Shown: positions 12,887 to 25,647 of the stretch, one piece after another
Numbering within the stretch: position 1 is the stretch's first letter
Layout of the letters: the number at the start of each line of letters is the position of its first letter
Source of the DNA: Stictocephala bisonia
Lineage: Eukaryota; Arthropoda; Insecta; Hemiptera; Membracidae
Length of the DNA: 64,000 nt
NCBI GenBank assembly: GCA_035578905.1
Contig: JAQJVL010000290.1
Coordinates: 792,944 to 856,943, forward strand
Reading direction: 5' to 3'
The notes under the pieces: generated by a model
Database searches by the model: none
The model's input: the letters and a program-made list of their open reading frames with translations, nothing else
Told to the model about the DNA's origin: nothing
Position numbers and translations under genes: made by a program

Positions 12887-13250
12887 AAGGGAAGAACGAA
12901 CTACACGGAAGAACAAACTACAGAAAGAACGAACTACAGGGAAGAACGAACTACAGGGAAGAACGAACTACAGGGAAGAACGAACTACAGGGAAGAACGA
13001 ACTACAGGGAAGAACGAACTACACGGAAGAACAAACTACAGGGAAGAACGAACTACAGGGAAGAACGAACTACAGGGAAGAACTAACTACAGGGAAGAAC
13101 GAACTACAGGGAAGAACGAACTACACGGAAGAACGAAATACACGGAAGAACGAACTACAGGGAAGAACGAACTACCATGGAAGAACGAACTACAGGGAAG
13201 AACGAACTACAGGGAAGAACGAACTACAGGGAAGAACGAACTACAAGGAA
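12887..13250. repeat. 17-bp minisatellite, about 21 units
   Basis: Unit ggaagaacgaactacag is repeated with very few changes (occasional 'acacgg' for 'acaggg', 'aacaaac', 'aactaac'). The purine-rich character is all on one strand. The low divergence suggests recent expansion. The period is not a multiple of 3, so no long frame results. Confidence 0.97.
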
Positions 13251-16200
13251 TTAAACTCAACATTATCGAATTAAACTTTACAGGTTATTTTGACATATTG
13301 TTCTCCACTGCAGGAAACTAAAATAAAAAAAAAGTAAACTTCAAGTCACTGTCAATATCCTCTCTCTGTCACTTTGGTTCTGTATTTATAAAATACAGAT
13401 TCAACACCCTAAACACTTATTCTAGAAATTTATTTAAATTAATTATTCCATATATAAATCTATGTCAGTTTGTTATTTGTAAACTCTAAGTACATTTTGT
13501 ACGATTATAAAATATGAAGGATAGTTTACGACATAATTTAATAATTTTATATGTTAATGTAACTTTGAATCTTGACTAACCTATGTATAACCAACAAACC
13601 CTGGAGTTTATAAAGTCATACACTAATATCACCTTTAAAATAATAAATATTTGTAGTGAACATGTTAAAAAAGAATTTCGTGGATCCTTACTATAACAAA
13701 TATTACACGTATTTTATTTTATACCTATTGATATTCAAGAATCGGTTCCACATAAAAAAGAACTACGTTTAAGTAGGATTGGTTGGCTAGCTACAATATT
13801 TCGTATATAGAGATACTTTTTCGCGTTAAAGAGCCTTGTATAATTTATAGTAAAAAATGTTTCATTTAATATTTTGAATTTAGTTTTAGTTGAATTAGGT
13901 TTAAAGAAACTTAGCAACAGTTAATCTAAATAGCTTTGATCTTTAATTGGATGCAACGAGTTTTCTTGAGTATTTTGCTTGACGGCCATTGCCCTGAATA
14001 TGAATTACTTAACCTTTGTGTTACGATTTACGAAAAAATACTGGAGACAAAGAAACTTACTGTATGACATTCGTTACTGGTAGTGACCAGCGTGTGTTCA
14101 TAAATATATTAAGAAATACATATTTATTTCCGTTGGCAAGGATAAAAACAATAAATATATAATAACCACTACACAGTTCTGTTGTTAACATCAAATAACC
14201 TACGTGTCTGATCGCCTACGATGGATTGATATGTTAGAATAAGAACATGGAAAAAAATCATTTCCGCTACAGAGAGTAACATTTTAAACAAATCAGAATT
14301 GAAGTTAATTAATTATGTTTTGTTATATTATTGGAATTCGTGTATGAAGACATTAAAACAACATATAATAACGTAGAAAAATGCACAAAAATATTGACGT
14401 GAAAAGGTTATAACTATATTACAATTATTATTTGAATAATAGAAAATATATGAGGGACTATACAATTTTACTAAAACCTATAGATATTGCACATAACAGC
14501 TCTAAAATTGTGTAGACAGTGATATAAACGATAATTTGCAATGTTCTTGTTTATAAATTAGATTACGTTGAATTAGTTTAAACTGTTTTTCAGCTATGCA
14601 AAATATATAATATTATTTTAAGTATTTGATGAAAAGTGAACATAGCAAACCGCTATTAATAGAAACCTCTTGAAGGATACATAGTTTCTCAGCAGGTTAA
14701 TTTCTCGCTATTTGCGAAATAAAACTACGCCCCTTTACTTTTTGAAAACTAACCTGCAAACATTCGGTACATATGTGAGATTTGTTGTTCCTCTCTAACA
14801 GCGTGAATTAAAGTTATAATCTCCCTGCCTATATAATAGCCTTAGAGACAACATTCTGGATGCGTACTTAATCCTCAATGTGTTTACAAGTAATCTTGAA
14901 CGACTGTTCTACGATGTTCTAAACTAACAATTACAAGAACTAGACAGTCAAACATATGACTAAAAGTGAAAAACATTTATTTAATTTATCTAAACGTACA
15001 TTGTATGTTTATGGTGAAAATTTACGTAATAATAGAGTCTAGACTATTATATTTAATTTTCCTTTTTTACATTTATTTGTCAATTGAGAATCTTATTTAA
15101 AAATATTACGCATTTTAAAATTTAACCAGGAGTTAAATTTGATAAAATCAATGGTCCAGAAGTTAAAACTACTGTATTTCGATGCTATTATTTATTGCTT
15201 TCTAACAGATGTGGTAGTCTCTCTCAATCTGCTAGCGGATGAACTCATCATATATGCTCAGAAATAAGAAGAAATAATTTGGCTTCATGTAAATGAACTT
15301 CTTCAAACAAAGAAGAGTACAGCTGATTTGATTGGGTATATGTGGCAAGATATTTAATTTCAATTGAGTTTGAATTTTCAGTTTTACTGTACATGTTTTG
15401 TATGGTATTATAAATGAATTTAGTTATTCATTTATTCGGTTTTCGTCTGGAACATGTAGTTATTTTCTTTTTTTCATAATAGAGCCTAACATACAACGGT
15501 ATTGATTACCCTATCAACACTCTAGTTGTTTGTATTTGATGTTAGTCATCTCAGAGCTATATAGAAAAGAATATTTTAATCTACTTCCCACCTTTTTGTA
15601 GTTCTATCACTTGCTGCAGGAGTGGTCTGAATTCAAGTGAGGAGATTCAATAAGTGTACTATAGATTTTAACACATCTTGTTTTTTATAATTTATTTATA
15701 ACAAATATGGCTACTTCGTAGTCAAATGTTTCATTTTAAAATGTATCATAAATCAATCTACGAGTATTTCAACATAGGAAAATCCACTTGACATTGCTTT
15801 GAATATCTACTTATATAACACTATAAATTTTTGTATTTTCCTGAAAAAGGTTTTATTTTAAACTTGAATTGCAGTGCAATAATAATAAAATATATAGGAA
15901 ATTACTTGAAATTATTAATACTACACATTGCAGTTGTTATTACAAACCACACCACTAGTGAGATGAAGCATAATATGTAGGTTTTTGCATTTAGAAAAAA
16001 ATATACACTTAAGTCTACAAGTAAAGTTATAGATTTATGTCAGGAGGTATTACATTGAAGGGTAAATAAATTGTCATTTTAATATTAAATGGTAGGAGTT
16101 TGGTTTACTGATAGAGAATTCACAGTCCCAGAAGAGTCTTAAGTGGGAAGTTATTTGGTCATTAATCCATTATAACTAACGCTCTATGGGTAAAATATTC

Positions 16201-19200
16201 CTGAGGAAAACTGGAAAATCAAATTACATCAAAAACACATCAGCCAAATACATAATATATTAAGTAACTGAAAATGGAAAATAAATGTTCATGTAAAGAG
16301 GTTCTAAATAAAACATATATTTTATCATAAAATAAACAACGTTTGGCAAACCACTATTTATCGTTACGATTTTAGCAGAGGGATGAATGTCATTTTACGC
16401 ACTGATGTTTGAAAATTTAGTGTATTGTGCCCATTGATTGAGTTGTTTAAAATGTTCTTATTAATTTGCTTTGAAAATCTAGTTATATAATGAGTTATAT
16501 AATTTATTAGTGGCCTTTAATTAGCTTTGCGGAAGATAATATCAAGAAAATGTAATTTAAGATATGACTTGACAGTGTATGAAATGTATACCACTTAAAT
16601 TTTGGTTTTCATGTCAGTTTTAATTGAAGCTGTAGTGTATTGCTTTTTAACATATTTGAAAAACCAATCGATTTTGTACTATTAAAGTTATATTAAACTA
16701 TTCATTTTGTTCAGTGTAAAAAAAATTAAGAAATATATGTAATTGATACAATTAAATACATATTTATGTTTTTAGCTGTTACATTTTATACAACAATCGT
16801 GTTGTATGTATACAATATTTAAACTATTCATACAATGATAAATGGTACGTTCTGTTACACATAAATTGCTTGGTATATTTTATAATGTTTCTGGATAGTC
16901 TTGATATTTAATGGTTTCGTATACGAAAATATAAGAAGATACATTTTTGTTCACTGCTTTATAAATAAAATTCATCTATAATTTTAATTTCATATTTCTA
17001 CTTTTAATAATGTATTTGATAATAAAAATTACATCATACTATACCACTGTACGTGTATGGGCACAATCAGACACGTACGATGTTATTGACCCCACACTCC
17101 ATAAAATGCACCACCCATACACGTACGTTAGTTCTAACTAACCCGCCCACCCCATGTACGGCGCTACTCACACACCCATCTGTCAACGTAGGTCTTGCAT
17201 TATTATTACGATTTGGTTCTCTAAATTCTCCTGTTTCATAAACTTAAAATCATTACTTATTTAATTGCTTAATTACTAGCCAGTACCATAAAAAATACGT
17301 AAATCTTTTATTTTTTTATGTATTGTATTTCAAAGCATATATAATTTAGGGAATGAAGTCATACAAGAAACTAACACCTGACAACATAATAAACTCCTAT
17401 AACCGGCAGTTAGGCCTACATATAAAATTGAATATTTAATTCTAAGACGTTGGACTTTTCAAAACCTATGTATAAAAGTATAGTTTCTATAACTTGTTCA
17501 TCATTACTTACGTACTTTTATATCTTGATATGCGATTCCATATGCTAATTAATGTCAATAATACGAAATGTATAATTAACTTATCAGGTTTATCAACCTA
17601 AGCTGATAAAAATATGATATTAATTTGCAATGTAAATATATTTTTTTCTGTAAATCATACACTAGTGAAAGCAATAGTATTAGGCTGTGGCGCTAAAACT
17701 ACAAACGCATAAATCAAATAAAAATGTATTTTAAGATTCATTTATAACAATTTAAGAATGGGCTGTACATAATATATAAGTAAATAAAAAGAGATTACGG
17801 CTACTATTCAATATACTTAATAATTAATATTAATAAACGTTTTAATGAATTATAATAAAACCAGAAATGAGGCTATATGAGCGTGAGTAGCGTGTGCATA
17901 CGCTCCAATTGCAAGTCCTTTTGTTAAATAACTATCCATAAATAGTAAATATACCAAGATAACAGTACACCTGCAACTTCACATAATATTTTTATTTATT
18001 ATAAATAAAAGCAGTATAAATAGGGATATGAAACATGTGCTATGAAAGTGCAGATACCTGCTATGGGCAATATTGATAAGCCATAAACCCTTTCAATGGC
18101 TCACACATTTGCTGAAACTGCTGCAGGCCAGATCTTTATCCTCTCTGGAACAATATCGCTGAGCCATGGACTGCAACCCTTTATTAATTTCACTCCTCTT
18201 TGTGGAATATAATTTTTGATCAATAAACTTAATTGAATTGTTTTATTTGTTATTTTAACACTTTTAATGTTGTTTAGACTTAATGTCTTTTATAGACTCA
18301 ATACAATTATTGTAGTATAATCTTGTAAATACCTGGTAATAATAACTATTGTAGTCATCACGCTGATGCAATGCGGTTAAGTTATTTAACAAGGACGCGT
18401 TAGTGTCAACTTTCCCAAATATTCACTTATTGATTAACAGTTATTGTTTTCATAAAGACCTAACTAAAATTAGCTAAAACTTAGGCATAAACTTTAATCT
18501 ATTGACCTTCATTAAAGAATTAATTTATTGTAATAGTTCTAAAAAATGAAGAAACATTGCATACGTAAGTTATAATGTATGTCGATGTAATCAGAGTTTG
18601 ATAAAGCACCAGTGCAACATTTATTTAAATAGTTTTCACATTTACTGCCGTCTTGTTTATTTTGACTATCTTGTTTTATAGATTTTTTTGGTATTGAATA
18701 ATTTATCATGTGTTATTTTTTTGTAGTTACAAATTTCTTTTTATTATTCCCATTTTATTTTTAGTGTTGTTTTATTATATATATTCTTGTTATTTGTTGT
18801 TTTGACTATTCATTGGTGGGTTGATTATGTAATCCTAGAAGAACCAATATTTTTATTTAAATGCAAATACATTGAAATAAATTATTTATTTTAAAGAAAA
18901 TATTACCAAAAACCCGTAATCTACGAGTACATTACAAAATTCACATAATAATTGTTAATATAGACAAAGTAGTTACTTTCAAATAGCTCTAAGCTACAAA
19001 GAAAAATCAATAGCTGCTAGGTAATATTAAAAAAAAATAATAATAAATTAATAATAGCATAGAAAAGTGTCTGATTAAAAAATATATTAGGTAGTAATTG
19101 AAAGTATTAAATATTAAAGAAATAACAATATTGAATATTGAGTAAATTTAACAAAAATACGTTCCAATATTTAAATCTGAGTAGAATCATATGTAGTTGT

Positions 19201-19475
19201 ATTAAGTAAGCATAACAATAACTACAATTAAGGGGTACACTGGTACATTTATTCGCTTCTCAGAACAATAAAATATAAACAGTTTTATGCGTTCAAATCA
19301 ATAAAATCTATCATTAATATAATCAATAGTTTTTCATTGCTTATAATATTATAGAGAGATAATATTAATGCTTAATGTATGATTATTAAGAAAGTTAGTA
19401 AATTATTTGTAATAATGTATATATGTATGTAAATAGTACACATATATAGTTGACTATATGACAAACAAAAGTGAT
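13251..19475. other. Long AT-rich stretch without recognisable genes
   Basis: About 6.2 kb in which I could support no gene. The only GC-richer part is 17041-17200, which holds several 'acgtgtatggg / cccatacacgtacg' motifs and a 62-codon frame rich in Thr and Pro without a known domain. A weak internal similarity links 18060-18100 and 18150-18190. Confidence 0.5.
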
Positions 19476-20225
19476 AAAACTTATCTCAATAGCCTGCTAC
19501 ATAGACTCGTATATCACCATTGGTTATCTAGTACTCTGCTGTATGTATCTATTACTAGCATAGGTTGATATAGTACAACATTGGGGTTGACCATCTGTGT
19601 GATAACGTACCATTATCATATCAGTTCAGCACCCATCACCACTTATCTCAATAGTCTGCTACATAGACTCGTATATCACGATTGGTTATGTCTAGTACTC
19701 TGCTGTAGGTATCTATTATTGCCATAAGTTGATATAGTACCATACAGGGGTAGACCTTCTGTGTGATAACGTACCAATATCGTATCAGTTCAGCAGCCAT
19801 CACCGCTTATCTTAATAGTCTACTACATAAACTCGTATATCACCATTGGTTTTATCTAGTACTCTGCTGTAAGTATCTATTATTGGCATAAGTTGATATA
19901 GTACCATACAGGGGTTGACCTTCTGTGTGATAACGTACCATTATCGTATCAGTTCAGCAGCCATCACCACTTATCTCAATAGCCTACTACATAGACTCGT
20001 ATATCACCATTGGTTTTATCTAGTACTCTGCTGTAGGTATCTATTATTGACATATATTGATATAGTACCATACAGGGGTTGACCATCTGCGTGATGAAGT
20101 ACCATTACTGTATCAGTTCAGCAGCCATCAAAGCTTATCTCAATAGCCTACTACATATACTCATATATCACCATTGGTTATGATCTGGGCTCTACCGTAT
20201 GCATCTATTACTGGCATCATTCAGT
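19476..20225. repeat. 164-165-bp tandem array, about 4.6 units
   Basis: 'atcagttcagcaSccatca' recurs at about 19619, 19784, 19948 and 20112 (spacings 165, 164, 164). Each unit includes 'ttatctcaatag', 'acatagactcgtatatcac', 'tctagtactctgctgta' and 'gatatagtac'. Units differ by scattered substitutions. Two blocks are shared with the dimer at 10807-11090. Confidence 0.95.
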
Positions 20226-21761
20226 TCTGAATATTAATTTACCCAAAATTTTTATCCTTATTTCTAATGTAATTGTTTAAATTGGGACTATCGATAGCTG
20301 TTATGAAATTGTTATTTTTTTCTTCCACTATAGAATGATATGTTTTAAGTTCTAATTTGTGGTATTATTTTTTTGAAATTATATTTTTTGTTTGATTATG
20401 ATATTTTCAAATTTATTTTTAATTGATGATAATTTTGGTTGAATATGATTCTTAAACGTAATTATAATTAAATAAATTGTACTCTAAAATTTAATGCATT
20501 TATATGATTAAGTTGTAACGACTTTTGTTGAAACCAAAAACTATACATTTTTGACATTTGTTGGTTGTGGTAGTACAAATTTATATAAATTTGAACAGAC
20601 TGAGATAGAAAATTGAGATAAACCAGCGCCAAGCTTCTAGGGTGGTATTTCAATAAGATTTGAATATTAATTTCTTTTGTCAATTACTATTAATTTACTC
20701 AGCATATGTTATTAAAATAGGCTAGATATATCCTATAAGGGTTACTTTTTCATTAATTTTTGTAGTTGAAGTCAAATTTACTTAAACTGTACACAAACAC
20801 GCAAAGTAATCTATGTTGTAATACGTGTTATGTTTATGTTTTCCATTATACTGTAACTATCTTGAATCTAATTAAATCAAAAATAAAATGTTAAACTTTA
20901 AAACTTTAACTAATAATTCTATAACTAAAGTAAAGCTGTAAGCACTATAATACACACACTTTACTTGGGTGGGAAAGATTTGAGTGATGGCGACAATATC
21001 TCGTCTTTCATCATGATATCTCCCTTTTCATAATTTGATAAAGAGTGGAAATAATTCAACAATAAAAAGAGATTGAATTTTTATTTATTATGAGTACTGG
21101 ACAGTTGAGATGAGATATGCTGGATTAAACTCAGTATCATATTCACAGAACGTTTACATTTCGTGATAGTCTATTTTCATATGATATATTGAATTTGAAA
21201 TAGCATAATCCACTGTAATATTTAACATAATAGGATAACATTCCCCACTGCTAGACTGGATTGGATGTATAAGGTATATGAATAAATAATGTGAGGTCCA
21301 ATATTTACATCCTCACTGGTCTGTAAGGACTCATAGGCCCTATAATAAAGTTTATTCATAATACTTTGAGTAAAATTATTGAAAAAAACAACATAAAAAA
21401 GTGTTTCTTACAGTGAAAACCCATTATAATCCATCAGGAACCGTTACAATCCATGCCAATGCATGTGTATGGGTAGGTTGGTAGTATATATATCTTCAGG
21501 CCTGGGGTTGGTAGGACTGCCTTGTCTGCATCAATGTTAACATTGATGTAAAAATATTTATGTTTTAGGGACGCATGAGCCTTCTATGTATGTTGTCTGT
21601 CACTTGTTCTGTTTACACCCTTTTTGTGCAAGATAAATGAGCGAGTTGATGCCTTATGACATTCCAGTCAATCTTATAATTATTGTAATAATTTAAAATT
21701 TCATTATTGCTATTATTATTTCATTATTGATATCGTGGTAACTTGAACAAGTTTGCCTCAA
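20226..21761. other. AT-rich DNA, no gene seen
   Basis: A 71-codon minus-strand frame (20468-20683) has no recognisable domain and normal surrounding composition. I do not call it a gene. Confidence 0.5.
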
Positions 21762-21945
21762 ATATCGAAAGTAGTTACTTTTCAATGGCCGCCAAAGTTA
21801 GTAGAAGCCATACGTCTCACAGTGAAAATCAAGAGTATTGGTGTTATTGGTAACACATGTCGGCAACGGCTTTTCTCTATTTGGGGTCAGGATACATTGC
21901 TTTTTGATACAGCTTTATTGTTTTCTTATAATGGTGGGTAGGGGA
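21762..21945. repeat. Dispersed repeat, second copy of the 11.2-kb element
   Basis: It shares 'ggtaacacatgtcgg' and 'tttgatacagctttattgtt' with 11205-11420. A 62-codon frame across it (21753-21941) has no recognised product. It could be an old DNA-transposon or SINE relic; the class is undetermined. Confidence 0.6.
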
Positions 21946-22272
21946 ATTTATATTACATAGTGTGTACTGGTGTATTTTTAGCAGAAAGAGAAGTTAAAAT
22001 AAAATGTATTGTCAAAAATATAAACAGTTAATTTGACAGTTTTGAAACATATACACTAGTTATGTTTTAGGTAATTTTAAAATATTTATGCATTTTATAA
22101 ATACGTGTTTGAATCTTTATTTCACACAATGGATGGTAATTTATGAATGTTTTTCTATGAAGTTAGCAAATTCAATTTTGTTTAAAAGGGGGGAGTGAAT
22201 TGGTCAAAATTATATGCTGTGTACGTTTGATACCGTTAGACAAGAAACGGTGCAGTCTGTTTGAGTGTGGAT

Positions 22273-22286
22273 GGGGGGGGGGGGGG
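22273..22286 (+). repeat. G14 homopolymer
   Basis: A run of 14 G lies about 200 bp before the RTE insertion. Its exact length may be a sequencing estimate. Confidence 0.95.
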
Positions 22287-22491
22287 TCGTTGAAGAAAAT
22301 TGTATCAAAATAAACTTACCTTAATTTTATATAGTAATGTAACATGAGATATTGTCAAGAATCATAAATGTTACGTTTGTTTGCAAACTCAAATGGAGTA
22401 TAACTTGGAGAAAATATGAAATACAGTTTCACTGTGATTGTTTTAAAAATAATTTAATATTTACGTCTTTTCGTTCAATATAATGACTTAA

Positions 22492-22504
22492 TACGACTGT
22501 TCGG
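22492..22504 (+). repeat. Target-site duplication, left copy
   Basis: The 13-bp tacgactgttcgg directly precedes the RTE leader and is repeated exactly at 25635-25647. Confidence 0.9.
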
Positions 22505-25500
22505 CCCTCCCAAAGTCCAACCCCTCGTCCACGCCGTGGGAGGTGGGCAACGGCACTTAAGTACGGGATTGCTTATTAGGGCGAATGCCAGTGGGGACAT
22601 GTCCCTGGTACCTCCAAGGTTGCTGGCTCGGTCTGATGAGAACCCTGAAACGGTGATGGCAAACGGGGCTCTGGTGAAGCAGCTGCGTCAGGCCTAGCAA
22701 GCCGGTAGTGAAGAAAACAATTGCTTTCAAAACTGTAGATAAGCCTCGGAATAAGACGGATAAAATGATGACGAAACGGAAAAGTCAAAGGTTTAGAATT
22801 GGAACACTGAATATAATGACGCTTACAGGTAAAGTAGAAGAGATCGTAGAAGTTACGAAGGAAGGGAAAATAGATGTTATGGGTCTGAGTGAGACCAAAT
22901 GGAGAGGAATAGGCGAGAAAGAACTTAGAGATGGTTACAAACTGTTCTGGAGTGGAAATAGAAAGATATCAAGAAATGGAGTTGCTTTCATACTCAGTCA
23001 AAATGTGCGAGAACAAGTTCAAGAAGTAAATTGTATTTCAGAAAGATTGATGGAAATAGTACTTAAAAGCAAACGTGAGTGCTCCTCAAGTAGGATGCAC
23101 AGAGGCAGAAAAAGATGCTCTTGAGTCAGTGCTGGAGAATAATTTAAGAGGAGTACATATTATGATAGGAGACTTTAATGCACAAGTTGGGAAAGAAAGA
23201 GAAGGGTATGAGACAGTGTTAGGAGCTTTTGGATACGGAAGAAGAAATGAAGAGGGGAGGAAACTCTTAGATTTGTGTGTTAGAAATGGTCTTAGAATTG
23301 GAAATGGAAACTATATAAAAAGAGAAAGTCATGTTATCACCAGATACAGCTGGGATAGAATCCAAAAATCTGTTATAGACTATATAATTGTAGATAGAGA
23401 GTGGGGGGGAAACATTAAGAGATGTGAAGGTGATCCCAAGTGTCAGTCTTGGAGGAGATCATAGATTGTTGATTGGAGACTTCAAGTCGGAGGTGAATAA
23501 ACCTATTAAACTGGAAAGTAGGAAAAATATAAAGTACTGGAAGCTGAAAGAGAATATGATTTGTCAAGAATTTAAAAGTAAAATAATGCAGAAAGTGCCA
23601 AGGGACCAGAGAGGAGAAGTAAATGCAGAATGGGAGTACTTTAAAAGAAATATGGCAGAAATTGCTGAAGAAACTTGTGGAAGGTCAACAGGAAAGAGAA
23701 AAAGAAAGCAAACAAACTGGTGGAATGAGATTACTATAAAGGCAGTAAAAAATAAAAATCAAGCTTGGAGAAAGTGGTGTAAGAGTGGCACCGCAGATGA
23801 TAAACAAGTTTATTTACAGAAGAAAAGAGAATGTATACAAATAGTGGAAGAGGAAAAAAGAAAATCATGGGAAAAGTTTACACAAGAATTGCAAAAGGAT
23901 GTAGATGGAAATAAGAAAATGTTTTATAACATGATGAAAAACAAGAGAAAAAACACTGAAACAACAACCAAACTCGAGTTAGAAAATGGAAACGTATTGG
24001 AAGACCCAGATGAAGTTAAAAAAGAATAGAAAAATTATTTTGAAAAACTACTGAACAAGGATTATAAAGAAGAAGCAACAAGAAATAAGATAGCAATAAC
24101 AGGGAACGTAGCTGATATAAGCATGAAAGAGGTGGAAGATGCAATTAAAAGCATGAAGAGCAATAAAGCCCCTGGACCAGATGAGGTGACAATTGAAATG
24201 GTAAAAGCTGCGGGACCAGTGGGAGTTCAATGGTTGTACAGAATTTTCAAATGTATTTGGGATGGAAAAAACTTCCCAGATAAATGGAGTAAAGGGCAGA
24301 TAGTCCCGCTGTTTAAAAAAGGTAATAGGAGACAGTGCAAAAATTATAGAGGTATAACACTGATGGTGCAAATGGCTAAGGTTTTTGAAAGAATTATTCT
24401 AAATAGAATCAAAGGAAAAGTAGAAGAAGAATTAAGTGAAGAACAACATGGCTTTAGGAGGAATAGAAGCACTGTTGACCTTATTTTTACACTGAGACAA
24501 CTGTGTGAAAAGAAATGGGAGTACAATGAACAATTGATACTAGTTTTTATTGATATTGAAAAAGCGTATGACTCTGTAAAGAGAGAGTCAGTATGGAACA
24601 GTATGAAAGAAATAGGGATAGATGATGATTATATAGGATGGGTAAAAGAAATGTACAAAGCACATAAATGCTGTGTGAGAACGAATTTAGGCGATACAGA
24701 CTGGTTTGAGATAAAGAAAGGATTGAAGCAAGGAAGTGTGCTATCGCCTATACTATTTAATATAGTAATGGAAAAGATTACAAGAGCAGTTAAGAAGAAA
24801 GTAAAGGGAGAGTTGAATACAATGATTTTTGCCGATGATCTATTGATATGGGGGAAAACTGTAGATGAAGTTCAAGAGCGTTTAAATGAATGGCACAAGC
24901 AACTCAAAGAAAATGATTTAAAGATTAGCAAAGAAAAGAGTGAAATTCTAGTGGTTGGAAGGACTGGATCAATAAATGCAGACATTACCATAGAAGGGGA
25001 ACCGCTGAAGACAGTGGAAAATTTTAAATATTTAGGAGCACTAATATCGAAGGAAGGGAAATTGAAAGAAGAAGTGACAGCTAGGTTATAAAAAGGTGGA
25101 AATTTTTACCAAACGGTAAAACACCTGGTGTGGAACAAATGTGTACCCACAAAAGCAAAGATGATAATGTTTAAATCATATTATACCCCAATAATTACAT
25201 ATGCATTGGAGACATGGACGATGAATGAGAAAGAATGGAGCCGAGTACAGGCAGGAGAGATGAAATTTTTGAGAGGTATGTGTGGAAAAACGAGAAGAGA
25301 TAGAGTGAGGAATGAAGATATAAGAGAGGAACTAGGAGTTAGAAGTATAAGAGAAAAAATAGGTCAGAATATTTTACGGTGGTATGGGCACATCAAAAGA
25401 ATGGATCCAAACAGACTGCCAAGGAAAATGATGGAAAGTAAAGAAGAGGGACGGAGAGCTAGAGGTAGACCGAGAAAGAGATGGTTAGAAGGTGTTAAGG

Positions 25501-25634
25501 AAGAGATCGGAAATAGAGGGTATAGATGTGAGCAGATTGAGGAAGAAAGAATCTGGTCTGATAGAAGAAGATGGAGAGTGCTTGTCAACACCCAGACCCA
25601 GTAAACTGGAACGGGACTAGGATATGTATGTATG
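22505..25634 (+). mobile_element. Full-length RTE-type LINE insertion
   Basis: The element is bounded by a direct 13-bp duplication, tacgactgttcgg, at 22492-22504 and 25635-25647. It starts with a GC-rich leader of about 200 bp (22505-22707). It then has an apurinic-like endonuclease plus reverse transcriptase frame, and ends in a short ATGT microsatellite (gatatgtatgtatg). A short simple-repeat 3' end and no RNase H domain fit the RTE clade (RTE/BovB group). The tail and direct repeats show target-primed reverse transcription of a complete copy. Coding lesions, described with the pseudogene, make it inactive. The surrounding DNA is much more AT-rich than the leader. Confidence 0.93.
22708..25604 (+). 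pseudogene. RTE endonuclease-reverse transcriptase, broken
   Basis: This is the single protein frame of the RTE element; in an active copy it would nick target DNA and copy the element RNA. Endonuclease motifs appear in order: RIGTLNIMTL (about 22795), GLSETKW with the catalytic Glu (22882), GDFNAQVG (23168), VIDYIIVD (about 23370) and GDHRLL with the catalytic His (about 23454). RT motifs follow: NKAPGPDEV, NYRGITL, FIDIEKAYDSV (24543), GLKQGSVLSPILFN (24720) and IFADDLL (24823). The end is a basic RTE-typical C-terminus with LRWYGHIKRMDPNRLPRK. Four lesions are visible: a frame break with likely small deletion near 23075; a frameshift at the G7 run 23403-23409; in-frame stops at 24027-24029 and 25089-25091. 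The final stop is 25602-25604. Apart from these the frame is well preserved, suggesting a fairly young dead copy. Confidence 0.93.
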
Positions 25635-25647
25635 TACGACTGTTCGG
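25635..25647 (+). repeat. Target-site duplication, right copy
   Basis: Exact repeat of 22492-22504, directly after the ATGT tail of the RTE element. Confidence 0.9.

Noticed and set aside
20468..20683. 71-codon minus-strand frame as a gene
   Set aside because: No domain and a length expected by chance in a window this size. The same applies to 13735-13917, 26171-26386, 28054-28269, 39483-39668, 41003-41221, 45923-46114, 48485-48670, 61217-61414 and 62315-62503.
24048..24371. 107-codon minus-strand frame inside the RTE element
   Set aside because: It is the shadow of the reverse-transcriptase frame on the plus strand; frames at 24344-24526 and 25364-25591 are the same.
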